Shown one piece after another: positions 38,415 to 47,630 of a stretch of 64,000 nt of DNA. The stretch is from an uncultured Algimonas sp. GTDB lineage: Bacteria > Pseudomonadota > Alphaproteobacteria > Caulobacterales > Maricaulaceae. The translations under genes were made by a program, and so were the position numbers. Where the stretch lies: NCBI RefSeq assembly GCF_947498175.1, contig NZ_CANMJB010000002.1, positions 62,001 through 126,000 on the forward strand, written 5' to 3'. Position 1 is the stretch's first letter, and every line of letters starts with the position of its first letter. The notes under the pieces are model-generated. The model saw only the letters and a list, made by a program, of their open reading frames with translations. It was not told where the DNA came from and ran no database searches.

Positions 38415-39974
38415 CTATTTGGCCTCGTAGGTCCGGATCAGCTCGTCCATGAACCGCACGCCCCAGCCGGCATGGCCCTTGGGCGCGGTCGGCGTGGCGC
38501 TCTCGCGCCAGTCCACGCCGGCGATGTCCAAGTGGACCCAGGGCTGGTCTTGGGCGACGAAGGTGCCGACGACGGCGGCGCCGATGGACGCGCCCGGCGA
38601 CCCGGCCGTGGATTTGATGTCGGCGATGTCGGAGTCGATCTGGTCGAAGTGGCTGTCATGCAGGGGCAGAGGCCAGACTTCTTCGCCGGCGCGCTTGCCG
38701 ACCTCCATCATCTCCATGGCCAGGTCCCAGTCGCGCGTCAGCATGGCGCCGTAGTCGTCGCCCATGGCGCGGGCCGCGGATCCCGTCAGGGTCGCGATGT
38801 TGACCAACAGTTCTGGGTCGTATTTGGCTTGAGCATAGGCGACGGAGTCGGCCAGCAACAGGCGCCCTTCCGCATCGGTGCTCATCACTTCGATCGTGGT
38901 GCCGTTATAGGTGGTCAGCACGTCGCCCGGACGGATCGCGCTTGGACCCGGCATGTTCTCGGCCAGCGGCATTAGCCCGACGACATTGACGTCCGCGCCG
39001 CGCTTGGCCGTCGCCAGCAGCGTCCCGGCCACGGCGGCCGCGCCGGACAGATCGGACTTCATCAGCCATTGCCCCGCATTGGGCTTCAGGCTGATGCCGC
39101 CTGTATCGAAGGTGATGCCCTTGCCGACGAGGGCGATCGGCGCGTCGGACGCCGGCGCGCCGCGATATTCCAGGATCAACAGGCTCGGATCGTGAACGGA
39201 CCCCTGACCGACGCCGAGAATGCCCCCCATGCCTTCGCGTTCCAGTTCACGCAGACCCAGCACGGTCAGGCGCAGGTTCGGCACGCCGCGCGCCGCCGCC
39301 TGAACGCGCTTGACGAATTCCTCGGGATAGACGCTCATGCCGGGTTCGTTGCCCAGATCGCGCGTCAGGGTGACGCCGTCGATCAGGGCAGTGTATTCGC
39401 GGTCCATGCGCGACTGGTCCGCCGCCGGATTGGACACGATGAACTTGACGTCGCGGTCGTCGTCCGGCCGGTCGATCACGCCCTTCTGCCCGGTCATGCC
39501 GGTTTTGTAGGTCGTGAACGTGTAGTCGCCCAGACCGTAGCCGACGGCGATCTCGGATGCCGGGGTCGGCACCGACGTGTTCAATCCGGCCGTGACGACG
39601 GCCAGGTTGCCGTCGCCGGGTGCGGCTGCGGTGTGGCCGCCCAGATCGTGCAGCTGGCGGCGGGTCAACGGCCCGTCGCCCGTGCCGATCACCGTCACCG
39701 CGTCGAAGTCGCCCAGCCCGTAGAAGGTCTTGTGCGTGCCGAAGCCGCCGTCGAAGCCGGAGGCGCGGATCGCGCGGTTCAGCGCATTCAGATCGGACGT
39801 GCCCATCATGTCGCCGATAGCGGGCAAGGACAGGCCGTCATTGAGGTAGAGGACGACATTGTCGGCCTCCGTGCCCTTGAGCGACCCGAAGGTGACGGTG
39901 TCGGCGGCCATTGCAAGCGGGGCGGCGGAGAGGGCGAGCGCCAGCGATCCGGCGATGATTGATGTGCGTTTCAT
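38415..39974 (-). CDS. M17 leucyl aminopeptidase
   Basis: APIALVGKGITFDTGGISLKPNAGQWLMKSDLSGAAAVAGTLLA; NTDAEGRL-type motif (EVMSTDAEGRLLLADSVAYA). Confidence 0.95.
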   Translation of the reverse strand: MKRTSIIAGSLALALSAAPLAMAADTVTFGSLKGTEADNVVLYLNDGLSLPAIGDMMGTSDLNALNRAIRASGFDGGFGTHKTFYGLGDFDAVTVIGTGDGPLTRRQLHDLGGHTAAAPGDGNLAVVTAGLNTSVPTPASEIAVGYGLGDYTFTTYKTGMTGQKGVIDRPDDDRDVKFIVSNPAADQSRMDREYTALIDGVTLTRDLGNEPGMSVYPEEFVKRVQAAARGVPNLRLTVLGLRELEREGMGGILGVGQGSVHDPSLLILEYRGAPASDAPIALVGKGITFDTGGISLKPNAGQWLMKSDLSGAAAVAGTLLATAKRGADVNVVGLMPLAENMPGPSAIRPGDVLTTYNGTTIEVMSTDAEGRLLLADSVAYAQAKYDPELLVNIATLTGSAARAMGDDYGAMLTRDWDLAMEMMEVGKRAGEEVWPLPLHDSHFDQIDSDIADIKSTAGSPGASIGAAVVGTFVAQDQPWVHLDIAGVDWRESATPTAPKGHAGWGVRFMDELIRTYEAK

Positions 39975-40044
39975 GGAAGAGCGTCCTTTCTTTGGTCTTT
40001 CCGGCAGAATGACGCGTCAATGGCGGTCTGCCAACCTATACGGT

Positions 40045-40980
40045 CTATAGGCTGTCCCTTTCGGCGGTCGGGCCCGGCTCCAGCACGTCGGCGGCGGCCT
40101 GTGTCAGCAACTCGCCGATCGTCTGGAATTTCTCGGACAGAGGCGAGGTCGGCCGCCAGATCAGGGCGATATCGCGTTCGGCTTCGGGCGCGTCGATGCG
40201 GCGCACGGCCAACCCGGGATCGTCATAGGCTTCGGAGCGCATGTAGAGGCTGGGCATGATCGCGACCGACCCGCCCATCGCGGCCATCTGGCGCACCGCA
40301 TCCAGGCTGGTACCCTCATACTCCGTGCTGATCTTCGCCCCCGCCATATCGGCCAATCGGCGCACGATGATCGATAGCTTGTGGCCGTAGCCCAGCGTCA
40401 GCAGATCGCGCCCGGCCAGATCGGCGGCCGGGACGGGTCCGGATATGCGCGCCAGCGGATCGTCCGGCGCCACGCCGAGATAGAGGTCTTCGTGGAACAG
40501 GGTCATGATGCGCATGCCGACATGGTCCTCCGGTGTGGAAATGATCACGTCGAGGCGGCCGTCCTCCAGATGGGCGTGCAGATCGACCGTCCGTTCCTCG
40601 CGCACGACGATGCGCAGGTCCGGATAGAGCCGGTGCAGGCGCCGGACCGCCAACGGCAACAGGTAGGGCCCGATGGAGGGCAGGGTGCCGAGCCGGATGC
40701 GCCCCGCCAGGGTCTGCCCGGCTTCGCGCGCCGTGGTGCGGAAGGCGTCCATGTCGCGCAGGATGATGCGCGCCCGGGCCGCCAGCTCTTCGCCGATCGG
40801 GGTCAGCGGAGCGCCGCCGCGGCCGCGTTCGACCAGGACCGTGCCCAGTACGTCCTCCATGTCGCGAAGCTGCGTGGACAGGCTGGGCTGCGAAACATGG
40901 GCGAGCTTGGCTGCACCGGAGAAGGTTCCGGCTTCGTCGATGGCGACCAGATATTGCAGCTGGCGCAAAGTCGGTTTCAT
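40045..40980 (-). CDS. LysR-family regulator, OxyR-like
   Basis: MKPTLRQLQYLVAIDEAGTFSGAAKLAHVSQPSLSTQLRDMEDVLGTVLVER; OxyR-like DLLTLGYGHKLS region; translation contains no Cys. Confidence 0.88.
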   Translation of the reverse strand: MKPTLRQLQYLVAIDEAGTFSGAAKLAHVSQPSLSTQLRDMEDVLGTVLVERGRGGAPLTPIGEELAARARIILRDMDAFRTTAREAGQTLAGRIRLGTLPSIGPYLLPLAVRRLHRLYPDLRIVVREERTVDLHAHLEDGRLDVIISTPEDHVGMRIMTLFHEDLYLGVAPDDPLARISGPVPAADLAGRDLLTLGYGHKLSIIVRRLADMAGAKISTEYEGTSLDAVRQMAAMGGSVAIMPSLYMRSEAYDDPGLAVRRIDAPEAERDIALIWRPTSPLSEKFQTIGELLTQAAADVLEPGPTAERDSL

Positions 40981-41025
40981 GAAAGTGCACGCCCCTCGAA
41001 TACGGGCGAGACGCCCGGATTGCGT

Positions 41026-41040
41026 ATAGGCTTGGCCTAT
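41026..41040. promoter_or_regulatory. OxyR-type half operator
   Basis: ATAG-N7-CTAT (atag gcttggc ctat) in the divergent intergenic region; OxyR consensus half is ATAG-N7-CTAT. Confidence 0.55.
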
Positions 41041-41121
41041 AAGCTATATTCGATACTTATGCTAACCCTAAAACCGATCCATGCGTATCTTTGTCGAGCG
41101 AACACGAAAGGAGATCAGACC

Positions 41122-41298
41122 ATGTTTCGCCTGACATCTGCAACCACCCCCGTTCCGGGCCATGCCGGGTCCGCCCCGTCCTGGCGATCACACCCGGCCG
41201 ACCGGGTGGGTTTGCCCGATCGCTTCGAAAACGTTCCCTTGCGTCTGTCGAGCCGGCGCCGCAAATCCCGCGTCGCCGTTCAGGTCAACGGCCTCTGA
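41122..41298 (+). CDS. Small basic protein (58 aa), unknown
   Basis: aaaggagatcagaccATG strong SD; MFRLTSATTPVPGHAGSAPSWRSHPADRVGLPDRFENVPLRLSSRRRKSRVAVQVNGL*; divergent from OxyR-like gene. Confidence 0.45.
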   Translation: MFRLTSATTPVPGHAGSAPSWRSHPADRVGLPDRFENVPLRLSSRRRKSRVAVQVNGL

Positions 41299-41605
41299 TA
41301 TCCGCTTGTGTCGAGCAACGGAAAAGGGCCGGGGCCGGCTTCGTCGCACCATGGGCGCGACGGCATGATGGCCCCATCCTTTCCGGGCGCGAAGATGCCA
41401 CCCTCATGCTTCGCGCCACTTTCCAAGACCGTGTCCGGCATCCCTACCGGACGCGGTCGTTCGCTTGTTTGTGGACCTGTCGCTTAACTCCGGATAAGTC
41501 ATTCACAAGCTCCATTTGAAATCATAGCAAAAGTTAAGTTCAGCGGTTCTCTCCTGTCGCCCGATCGACTAGGCCTATGCCGTAACGTTTACAGAAAGCC
41601 CCGTC

Positions 41606-42883
41606 ATGAGCGACAATCCGGCCCTAAGATCGCCGTCCCGCACGATCCGTACACGCGTCATGGATTTCATCCATCTGGAAGCGTCGGGCGGCATCGTGCT
41701 GATGTTCACCGCCTTGCTGGCGCTGATCGCCAACAATTCGCTTCTGGCATCGGGCTACTCCGGCATCCTCAACACGCCGGTCGTCGTGCAGTTCGGCGCC
41801 TTCGAGATCGCCAAGCCGTTCCTGCTCTGGATCAATGACGGATTGATGGCGATCTTCTTCTTCCTCGTCGGGCTGGAGATCAAACGCGAGGTGCTGGACG
41901 GCGAACTGTCGTCCCTCGACAAGGCGTCCCTGCCGCTTTTCGCCGCCGTCGGTGGCATCGCCGCTCCGGCGCTGGTCTATCTTTTCTTCAACTACAACGA
42001 TCCGGTGACCGTGTCGGGTTGGGCCATTCCGGCCGCGACCGACATCGCGTTCGCGCTGGGCATTCTGGCGCTGCTGGGGCCGCGGGTCCCCGCGTCGCTG
42101 AAGATCTTCCTGCTGGCCGTGGCCATCATCGACGATCTGGCGGCCATCATCATCATCGCGCTCTTCTACACCGAAAACCTGAGCCTGGTCGCCCTGTCCT
42201 GGGCGGCGGCCGGCACGGTCGGCCTGTTCGCCCTGAACCGGTTCAAGGTCATGCGCATCCTGCCTTACGCGCTGATCGGCATCTTCGTCTGGGCGGCCGT
42301 GTTGAAGTCCGGGGTCCACGCGACCTTGGCGGGCGTCATCACCGCGCTGGCCATTCCGCTGGCCCGGCCGAACCCGGACGAGCCGTCACCCTTGCGCCGG
42401 GCCGAACACGGTCTGCACATCTGGGTCGCCTTCTTGATCCTGCCGCTCTTCGCCTTCGCCAATGCGGGCGTTTCGCTGGCCGGATTGTCGTTGGCCGACG
42501 TGCTCGCCCCCGTGCCGCTCGGCATCGCGCTGGGCCTGTTCTTCGGCAAGCAGATCGGCGTGTTCCTGCTGTCTTTCGTGGCCGTTAAAATGGGGCTGGC
42601 CAAGCTGCCGCAGGGCGCGAACTGGATGCAGGTCTACGGCGTCGCCTGCCTGACCGGTGTCGGCTTCACTATGTCGCTCTTCATCGGCACGCTCGCCTTC
42701 GACGATGCCTATCTGCTCAACGGCGTGCGCCTGGGCGTGCTGATGGGGTCCATCGCGTCCGGCCTGCTGGGTTACTTCCTGTTACGGATGTCGTGCAAGG
42801 ACTGCCCGACCGACGATTCCGTCGTGGACGCGATCGAGGAACTGGGCGAAGAGGTGCGCGAAGCGACAGGCAGTTCGGCTTAG
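41606..42883 (+). CDS. nhaA: NhaA-type Na+/H+ antiporter
   Basis: ASGGIVLMFTALLALIANNS, LLWINDGLMAIFFFLVGLEIKREVLDGELS, GWAIPAATDIAFALGILALLG, LLAVAIIDDLAAIIIIALFYT. Confidence 0.97.
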   Translation: MSDNPALRSPSRTIRTRVMDFIHLEASGGIVLMFTALLALIANNSLLASGYSGILNTPVVVQFGAFEIAKPFLLWINDGLMAIFFFLVGLEIKREVLDGELSSLDKASLPLFAAVGGIAAPALVYLFFNYNDPVTVSGWAIPAATDIAFALGILALLGPRVPASLKIFLLAVAIIDDLAAIIIIALFYTENLSLVALSWAAAGTVGLFALNRFKVMRILPYALIGIFVWAAVLKSGVHATLAGVITALAIPLARPNPDEPSPLRRAEHGLHIWVAFLILPLFAFANAGVSLAGLSLADVLAPVPLGIALGLFFGKQIGVFLLSFVAVKMGLAKLPQGANWMQVYGVACLTGVGFTMSLFIGTLAFDDAYLLNGVRLGVLMGSIASGLLGYFLLRMSCKDCPTDDSVVDAIEELGEEVREATGSSA

Positions 42884-42914
42884 GCCGGATTCGCGTCGGA
42901 TACGCACTGGAGAC

Positions 42915-45092
42915 ATGATGGCAAGTTCTGCGGAAACCCCGTCCATTGACGTGGTCGACACCGGGGCCGGCGAAGGGACGGCGGGCGGCAAGAAACTCGC
43001 CCGCAATCTCGGCCTGTTCGACGTCTATTCGATCTCGACCGGCGCGATGTTCAGCTCGGGACTGTTCCTGCTGCCGGGCATCGCGGCCGCCGCGACCGGC
43101 AATTCGGTCTTCCTGGCCTATTTCTTCGCCGGGTTCCTGATCCTGCCCGCCATGTACTGCATGGCGGAACTGGCGACCGCCATGCCCAAGTCTGGTGGAA
43201 CCTACTATTTCCTCGACCGGGCCATGGGTCCGCTGGTCGGAACGATCGGCGGGTTCGGCTCCTGGATCGCGGTCGTGTTCAAGGCCGCCTTCGCCCTGGT
43301 CGGCATGGGCGCCTATATCGGCATCTATCTCGACCTGCCATTTTCCATCACCGCCATGGTCCTCGCGATCGCCTTCGGCTTGATCAATGTTTTCGGCGCG
43401 AAGGAGACAACCAGGCTGCAACGCTGGCTCGTCACCACGCTGGTCGTCATCCTGCTGGGCTTCACGCTGCTGGGTCTCGTGGCCGCCTCGCGCGGGCCGG
43501 AGCCGTTCCTGCAGCTCAATGCCGATTACGGCGACTTCTTCCTGTCCGGCACGGTCGGCTTCGTCTCGACCATCGGGCTGGTCTTCGTGTCCTATGCGGG
43601 CCTGACCAAGCTCACCAGCGTGGCCGAGGAAATCAAGGATCCGGACCGCAACATCCCGCTCGGCATGACCCTGTCGCTCCTGACGGCGACGGTGCTCTAC
43701 ACGCTCGGCACCTTCGTGCTGATCAAGGTGCTGGAACCCGAAGCCCTGTTCGGCAGCCTGACGCCGATCGCCGATGCGGGCCGGGTCTTCATGGGCAACT
43801 GGCCGCTCGACCTGGGCGTGATCCTGATCGTCGTCGCCGCCATCGCCGCTTTCGCGTCGACCGGCAATGCCGGGATCATGAGCGCGTCGCGCTACCCCTA
43901 CGCCATGGCCAAGGACAAACTGCTGCCGGACCGATTCGGCACGCTGGGCAAGTTCAAGACGCCGACCGTATCGATCATCTTCACCGTCCTCGTCATGATC
44001 GCCGTCATCGCCATCTTCGACGTGGCCGAGGTCGCCAAGCTCGCCTCCGCCTTCCAGCTGCTGCTGTTCATCTTCGTCTGCATCGCCGTCATCGTGATGC
44101 GCGAAAGCCGCATCCCGACCTACAAGCCGGGTTTCCGCACTCCGCTCTATCCGTGGGTGCCGATCGCGGGCGTGCTGATCGGGTTCTGGCTGATCATCGA
44201 GATGGGCGTGCTGGCCATCGGATTCACGGGCATGCTCGCGATCCTGGGCGTGCTCTGGTACAATTTCTACGCCTCCAAGCGGGTCGAGCGCCGCGGCGCC
44301 ATCTTCCACGTGGCCGACCGCATGGGCCGCAACGTCTATGAGGGGCTGGAACATGAATTGATGACCATCATCAACGACCGGACCCAGGGCGAGAACCTGT
44401 CCTACGAGGCCGTCATCGCGCGGTCCCTCGTCACGGACTTCCGCTACGGCCGCTACGATTTCGACCAGCTGGTCGATCTGATGGCCGAGGAAGGCGAAGA
44501 TCGCTACGGCATGGCGCCGGATCTGACGCGGGCCATCATCGCGACCTTCCCGCCCGCCTTTCGCCCGATCAGCGACGGGGTGCGCCTGACCCGTTATGTC
44601 GATCCGCGCGTGACCGAACCGGAACTGTACATCTTCCGCTTCGGCCCCAAGGCCCGGATCGAGATCGACCTGCCCGACACGGACGATATCCACACATTGA
44701 TGGTGCTGATCGCGCCGGCCAAGCCGGCCGGGCTCGACATGCGCATCGCCGGTCACCTGGCCGAGATCGTCCAGGGCGAAGGGTTCGAGCGCCGCTGGCT
44801 GTCCGCCCAGTCCGAAGCCGAGCTCACCGATGTCCTCGTCCGTGACGACCACTTCCTCCACGTACCGGTCGAAAAGCTGCCACGCGTCAAGGCACAGATC
44901 GGCAAGACCGTCCGTGAACTGACCGGCATGGGCGATGTCGTCGTGGCGTTGATCGAACGGGGGTCCAAGACCATGATCGCGACGCCGGACAATGTGCTGA
45001 TGGCGGGCGACATCGTTGCGCTGGTCGGCGAACCGGACGATCTGATCCGACTGCGCCGCGCCCCGGCCAAACAGACCCCCGAAGAGGAATAG
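42915..45092 (+). CDS. APC-superfamily permease with C-terminal RCK_C/TrkA_C-like domain
   Basis: 725 aa; 12-TM amino acid permease-like N-terminus (GLFDVYSISTGAMFSSGLFLLPG); C-terminal LPRVKAQIGKTVRELTGMGDVVVALIERGSKTMIATPDNVLMAGDIVALVGEPDDL. Confidence 0.88.
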   Translation: MMASSAETPSIDVVDTGAGEGTAGGKKLARNLGLFDVYSISTGAMFSSGLFLLPGIAAAATGNSVFLAYFFAGFLILPAMYCMAELATAMPKSGGTYYFLDRAMGPLVGTIGGFGSWIAVVFKAAFALVGMGAYIGIYLDLPFSITAMVLAIAFGLINVFGAKETTRLQRWLVTTLVVILLGFTLLGLVAASRGPEPFLQLNADYGDFFLSGTVGFVSTIGLVFVSYAGLTKLTSVAEEIKDPDRNIPLGMTLSLLTATVLYTLGTFVLIKVLEPEALFGSLTPIADAGRVFMGNWPLDLGVILIVVAAIAAFASTGNAGIMSASRYPYAMAKDKLLPDRFGTLGKFKTPTVSIIFTVLVMIAVIAIFDVAEVAKLASAFQLLLFIFVCIAVIVMRESRIPTYKPGFRTPLYPWVPIAGVLIGFWLIIEMGVLAIGFTGMLAILGVLWYNFYASKRVERRGAIFHVADRMGRNVYEGLEHELMTIINDRTQGENLSYEAVIARSLVTDFRYGRYDFDQLVDLMAEEGEDRYGMAPDLTRAIIATFPPAFRPISDGVRLTRYVDPRVTEPELYIFRFGPKARIEIDLPDTDDIHTLMVLIAPAKPAGLDMRIAGHLAEIVQGEGFERRWLSAQSEAELTDVLVRDDHFLHVPVEKLPRVKAQIGKTVRELTGMGDVVVALIERGSKTMIATPDNVLMAGDIVALVGEPDDLIRLRRAPAKQTPEEE

Positions 45093-45127
45093 ACCGCGCC
45101 TATGGGCGCGGATGAGAGGGGAGGCTC

Positions 45128-46108
45128 ATGACCGCACTCGACACGCTTCTCTCGCCGGTCGTGATGTTCTTCGCGCTCGGTCTGGTCGCCGCGCTGCTGC
45201 GCTCGCCGATGGACGTGCCGCAGGCCTTCGCCAAGGGTCTGGCCGTCTATCTGATGATGGCGATCGGGCTGAAGGGCGGCGTGGAGATGTCCAAGACCGC
45301 GATGGACGCGCAGGTCTTCGCCGTGTTCGGCGCGGGCATCGGTCTGTCGTTCGGGCTGCCGCTGATCGCTTATGCCGCTCTGCGCCTGACTAGCGGCCTG
45401 TCCAAGACCGATGCTGCCGCCACGGCCGGCCATTACGGCTCCATCTCCATCGTGACGTTCGTGGCCGCCATCGACGCGCTGCGCATCGCGGACATCCCTT
45501 CTTCCGGCTATCTCGTGGCCGTCGCCGCGCTCATGGAAACGCCCGCCATCATCACGGCACTCTGGCTCGCCCTGCGTGGGTCGAAAAAGGACGCGGCGGA
45601 GGATGCGGTGCGCGACCGGGGCGAGTTGGCCCGCGAAGTGCTGCTCAACGCGTCCATCGTCGTGCTGATCGGCGCGCTGTTGATCGGACTCACGGCCGGA
45701 GAGGACGGCTACGAACGGCTCGCGCCTTTCTTCACCGCGCCGTTCCAGGGCATTCTCTGCCTGTTCATGCTCGATATGGGTCTGAACGCCGGACGGGGCC
45801 TGCGCCGCGGCTGGCGCAAGCTGGGCGTCGCGCCGATCGCCTTCGGCCTCTATATGCCGCTGATCGGCGCCTCCATCGGTGCGGGCCTGGCCGTGTTGAT
45901 CGGACTGCCGCCGGGCGACATGGTGCTGTTGATGGTGCTCTCGGCGTCGGCGTCCTACATCGCCGTGCCCGCGGCCATGCGGCTGGCCTTGCCGGAGTCC
46001 GATCCGTCCGTCTATCTGACACTCTCTTTGGGCGTGACGTTCCCGTTCAACATCGCGTTGGGCATCCCGCTCTATATCGGCGCCGCGACCCTATTGGCGG
46101 GAGGATGA
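45128..46108 (+). CDS. Sodium-dependent bicarbonate transport family permease (second SbtA-like)
   Basis: 326 aa; LRSPMDVPQAFAKGLAVYLMMAIGLKGGVEMSKTAMDAQVFAVFGAGIGLSFGLPLIAY; GHYGSISIVTFVAA. Confidence 0.93.
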   Translation: MTALDTLLSPVVMFFALGLVAALLRSPMDVPQAFAKGLAVYLMMAIGLKGGVEMSKTAMDAQVFAVFGAGIGLSFGLPLIAYAALRLTSGLSKTDAAATAGHYGSISIVTFVAAIDALRIADIPSSGYLVAVAALMETPAIITALWLALRGSKKDAAEDAVRDRGELAREVLLNASIVVLIGALLIGLTAGEDGYERLAPFFTAPFQGILCLFMLDMGLNAGRGLRRGWRKLGVAPIAFGLYMPLIGASIGAGLAVLIGLPPGDMVLLMVLSASASYIAVPAAMRLALPESDPSVYLTLSLGVTFPFNIALGIPLYIGAATLLAGG

Positions 46109-46112
46109 TGCC

Positions 46113-46436
46113 ATGCCCCTGACAGCGAGCGGCAACGACAAGCTCCGCCTCGAACTGATCATCGAACGCCCGGCCTTGCGGCGGGCCGAAGACCTGCTGC
46201 GCGAAGCGGGCGTGACCGGCTGGACGGTCGTTCCCGCCATGAGCGGCTTCGGCGGCCAGACGCGCTGGTCGCGCGGCACGGACCTCAGCGGCTCGACCGA
46301 CATGGTCGTGCTGATCTGCATCGCGGACGAGGATGCGCTCGAACCCGCACTCAAGCGCATCTTGGAGCTGCTCGACAAACGCATCGGCGTGGTCAATGTT
46401 TCCGACGTGCGCGTGCTGCGGCCGGGGCTGTTCTGA
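46113..46436 (+). CDS. PII-like (SbtB-type) signalling protein, second copy
   Basis: 107 aa immediately 3' of SbtA-like; LELIIERPALRRAEDLLREAGVTGWTVVPAMSGFGGQTRWSRG. Confidence 0.82.
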   Translation: MPLTASGNDKLRLELIIERPALRRAEDLLREAGVTGWTVVPAMSGFGGQTRWSRGTDLSGSTDMVVLICIADEDALEPALKRILELLDKRIGVVNVSDVRVLRPGLF

Positions 46437-46437
46437 C

Positions 46438-47619
46438 CTATTTGCGGTGCTTCTTCAGAAAAGCGGCGAGGTCGTCATAGAGCCCGTCGCGATTGGCGTG
46501 GGTGGCATAGGCGTTGGCTTGGCTGAACCATTCGCCGGTCGACGGCCGCACTTCCGCCAGCCCTTCCTTGAAATGTTCCGCGTTCAGCGGGACCAGATCG
46601 CCCGCCGCGTCGCTCTCCTCGATGGCATAGTCCAGTGCCGTATCGACCACGTCGATCAGGTCGGCACCCGAAAAGCCCGACGTGCGCGCCACGACGTCCG
46701 ACAGGTCCAGCCCGTCCGCGACAGGCCGCCCGACCAGCGCGCGGTTCAGGATGAAGCGCCGCGCCACCTTGTCGGGCGGCGGCACGAACAGGGTGCGGCC
46801 GAACCGGCCCGGACGGCGGAACGCCCCGTCCAGCGACCAGGGCACATTGGTCGCTCCGAGCAGCAGCACGGCCTCGTTCTGGCCGTCGAACCCGTCCATT
46901 TCCGTCAGCAGGGCCGAGACGCCCGTATTGACGCGCGCATGGCTGTCATGCTGGCGCTTCTGGGCGATGGCCTCGACCTCGTCGAAGAACAGCACGGTCG
47001 GCGCGCGGCGGCGGGCCTCGTCGAAGATCTCGACGATGCGGTTTTCCGTGCCGCCGATGTAACGGTCGAGCAGGTCGGCGGCTTTGACATTGAGGAAATG
47101 GGCGTTGCACTCATGCGCCAGCGCGCGCGCCATCATGGTCTTGCCGCACCCGGGGGGCCCGTACATCAGCACCCCGCCGCCGGACTTGCGCTTGAAGCGC
47201 GCGAACAATTCCTGTTTCAGGAAGGGGTTGATGATGCGGCGGCGGACCTGTGTCTTGACGTCTTCCAGCCCGCCAATATCGTCGAAGCCGATGACCGGTC
47301 CCTTCGCCTTGGCGCGTCCGCCGGAGACCGGCGGCAAGGGCCGCGGCGCGCCGCCCGAAGACAGATGGGCCATGACCGGATCCCACGCGCCCGCCATCTC
47401 CAGCGCGCCCGCATCGCGCAACAGCCCGGCGACCTTGGTGCGCAGCTCGTCATCGGAATAGGCGTCCGGGTCGATCCCGGCCAGCCCGTCCACGATCAGC
47501 GCGCTGTCCGGCGCGGTCTCCAGCAACGCGACATAGCCGGCCAGCAGGCCGTCCGTTCCGGGGCTCGCATCGAGCGCGGCGCGCAGTTGGGCCACGCTGG
47601 CATTGAAACTCTCCGACAT
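46438..47619 (-). CDS. CDC48/VPS4-like AAA+ ATPase
   Basis: VLMYGPPGCGKTMMARALAHECNAHFLNVKAADLLDRYIGGTENRIVEIFDEARRRAPTVLFFDEVEAI; RRPGRFGRTLFVPPPD. Confidence 0.92.
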   Translation of the reverse strand: MSESFNASVAQLRAALDASPGTDGLLAGYVALLETAPDSALIVDGLAGIDPDAYSDDELRTKVAGLLRDAGALEMAGAWDPVMAHLSSGGAPRPLPPVSGGRAKAKGPVIGFDDIGGLEDVKTQVRRRIINPFLKQELFARFKRKSGGGVLMYGPPGCGKTMMARALAHECNAHFLNVKAADLLDRYIGGTENRIVEIFDEARRRAPTVLFFDEVEAIAQKRQHDSHARVNTGVSALLTEMDGFDGQNEAVLLLGATNVPWSLDGAFRRPGRFGRTLFVPPPDKVARRFILNRALVGRPVADGLDLSDVVARTSGFSGADLIDVVDTALDYAIEESDAAGDLVPLNAEHFKEGLAEVRPSTGEWFSQANAYATHANRDGLYDDLAAFLKKHRK

Positions 47620-47630
47620 GATGCTTGGCC

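Noticed and set aside
42717-44861. 714-aa minus-strand ORF
   Set aside because: Antisense shadow of the APC permease; H/D/E/R-rich shadow composition.
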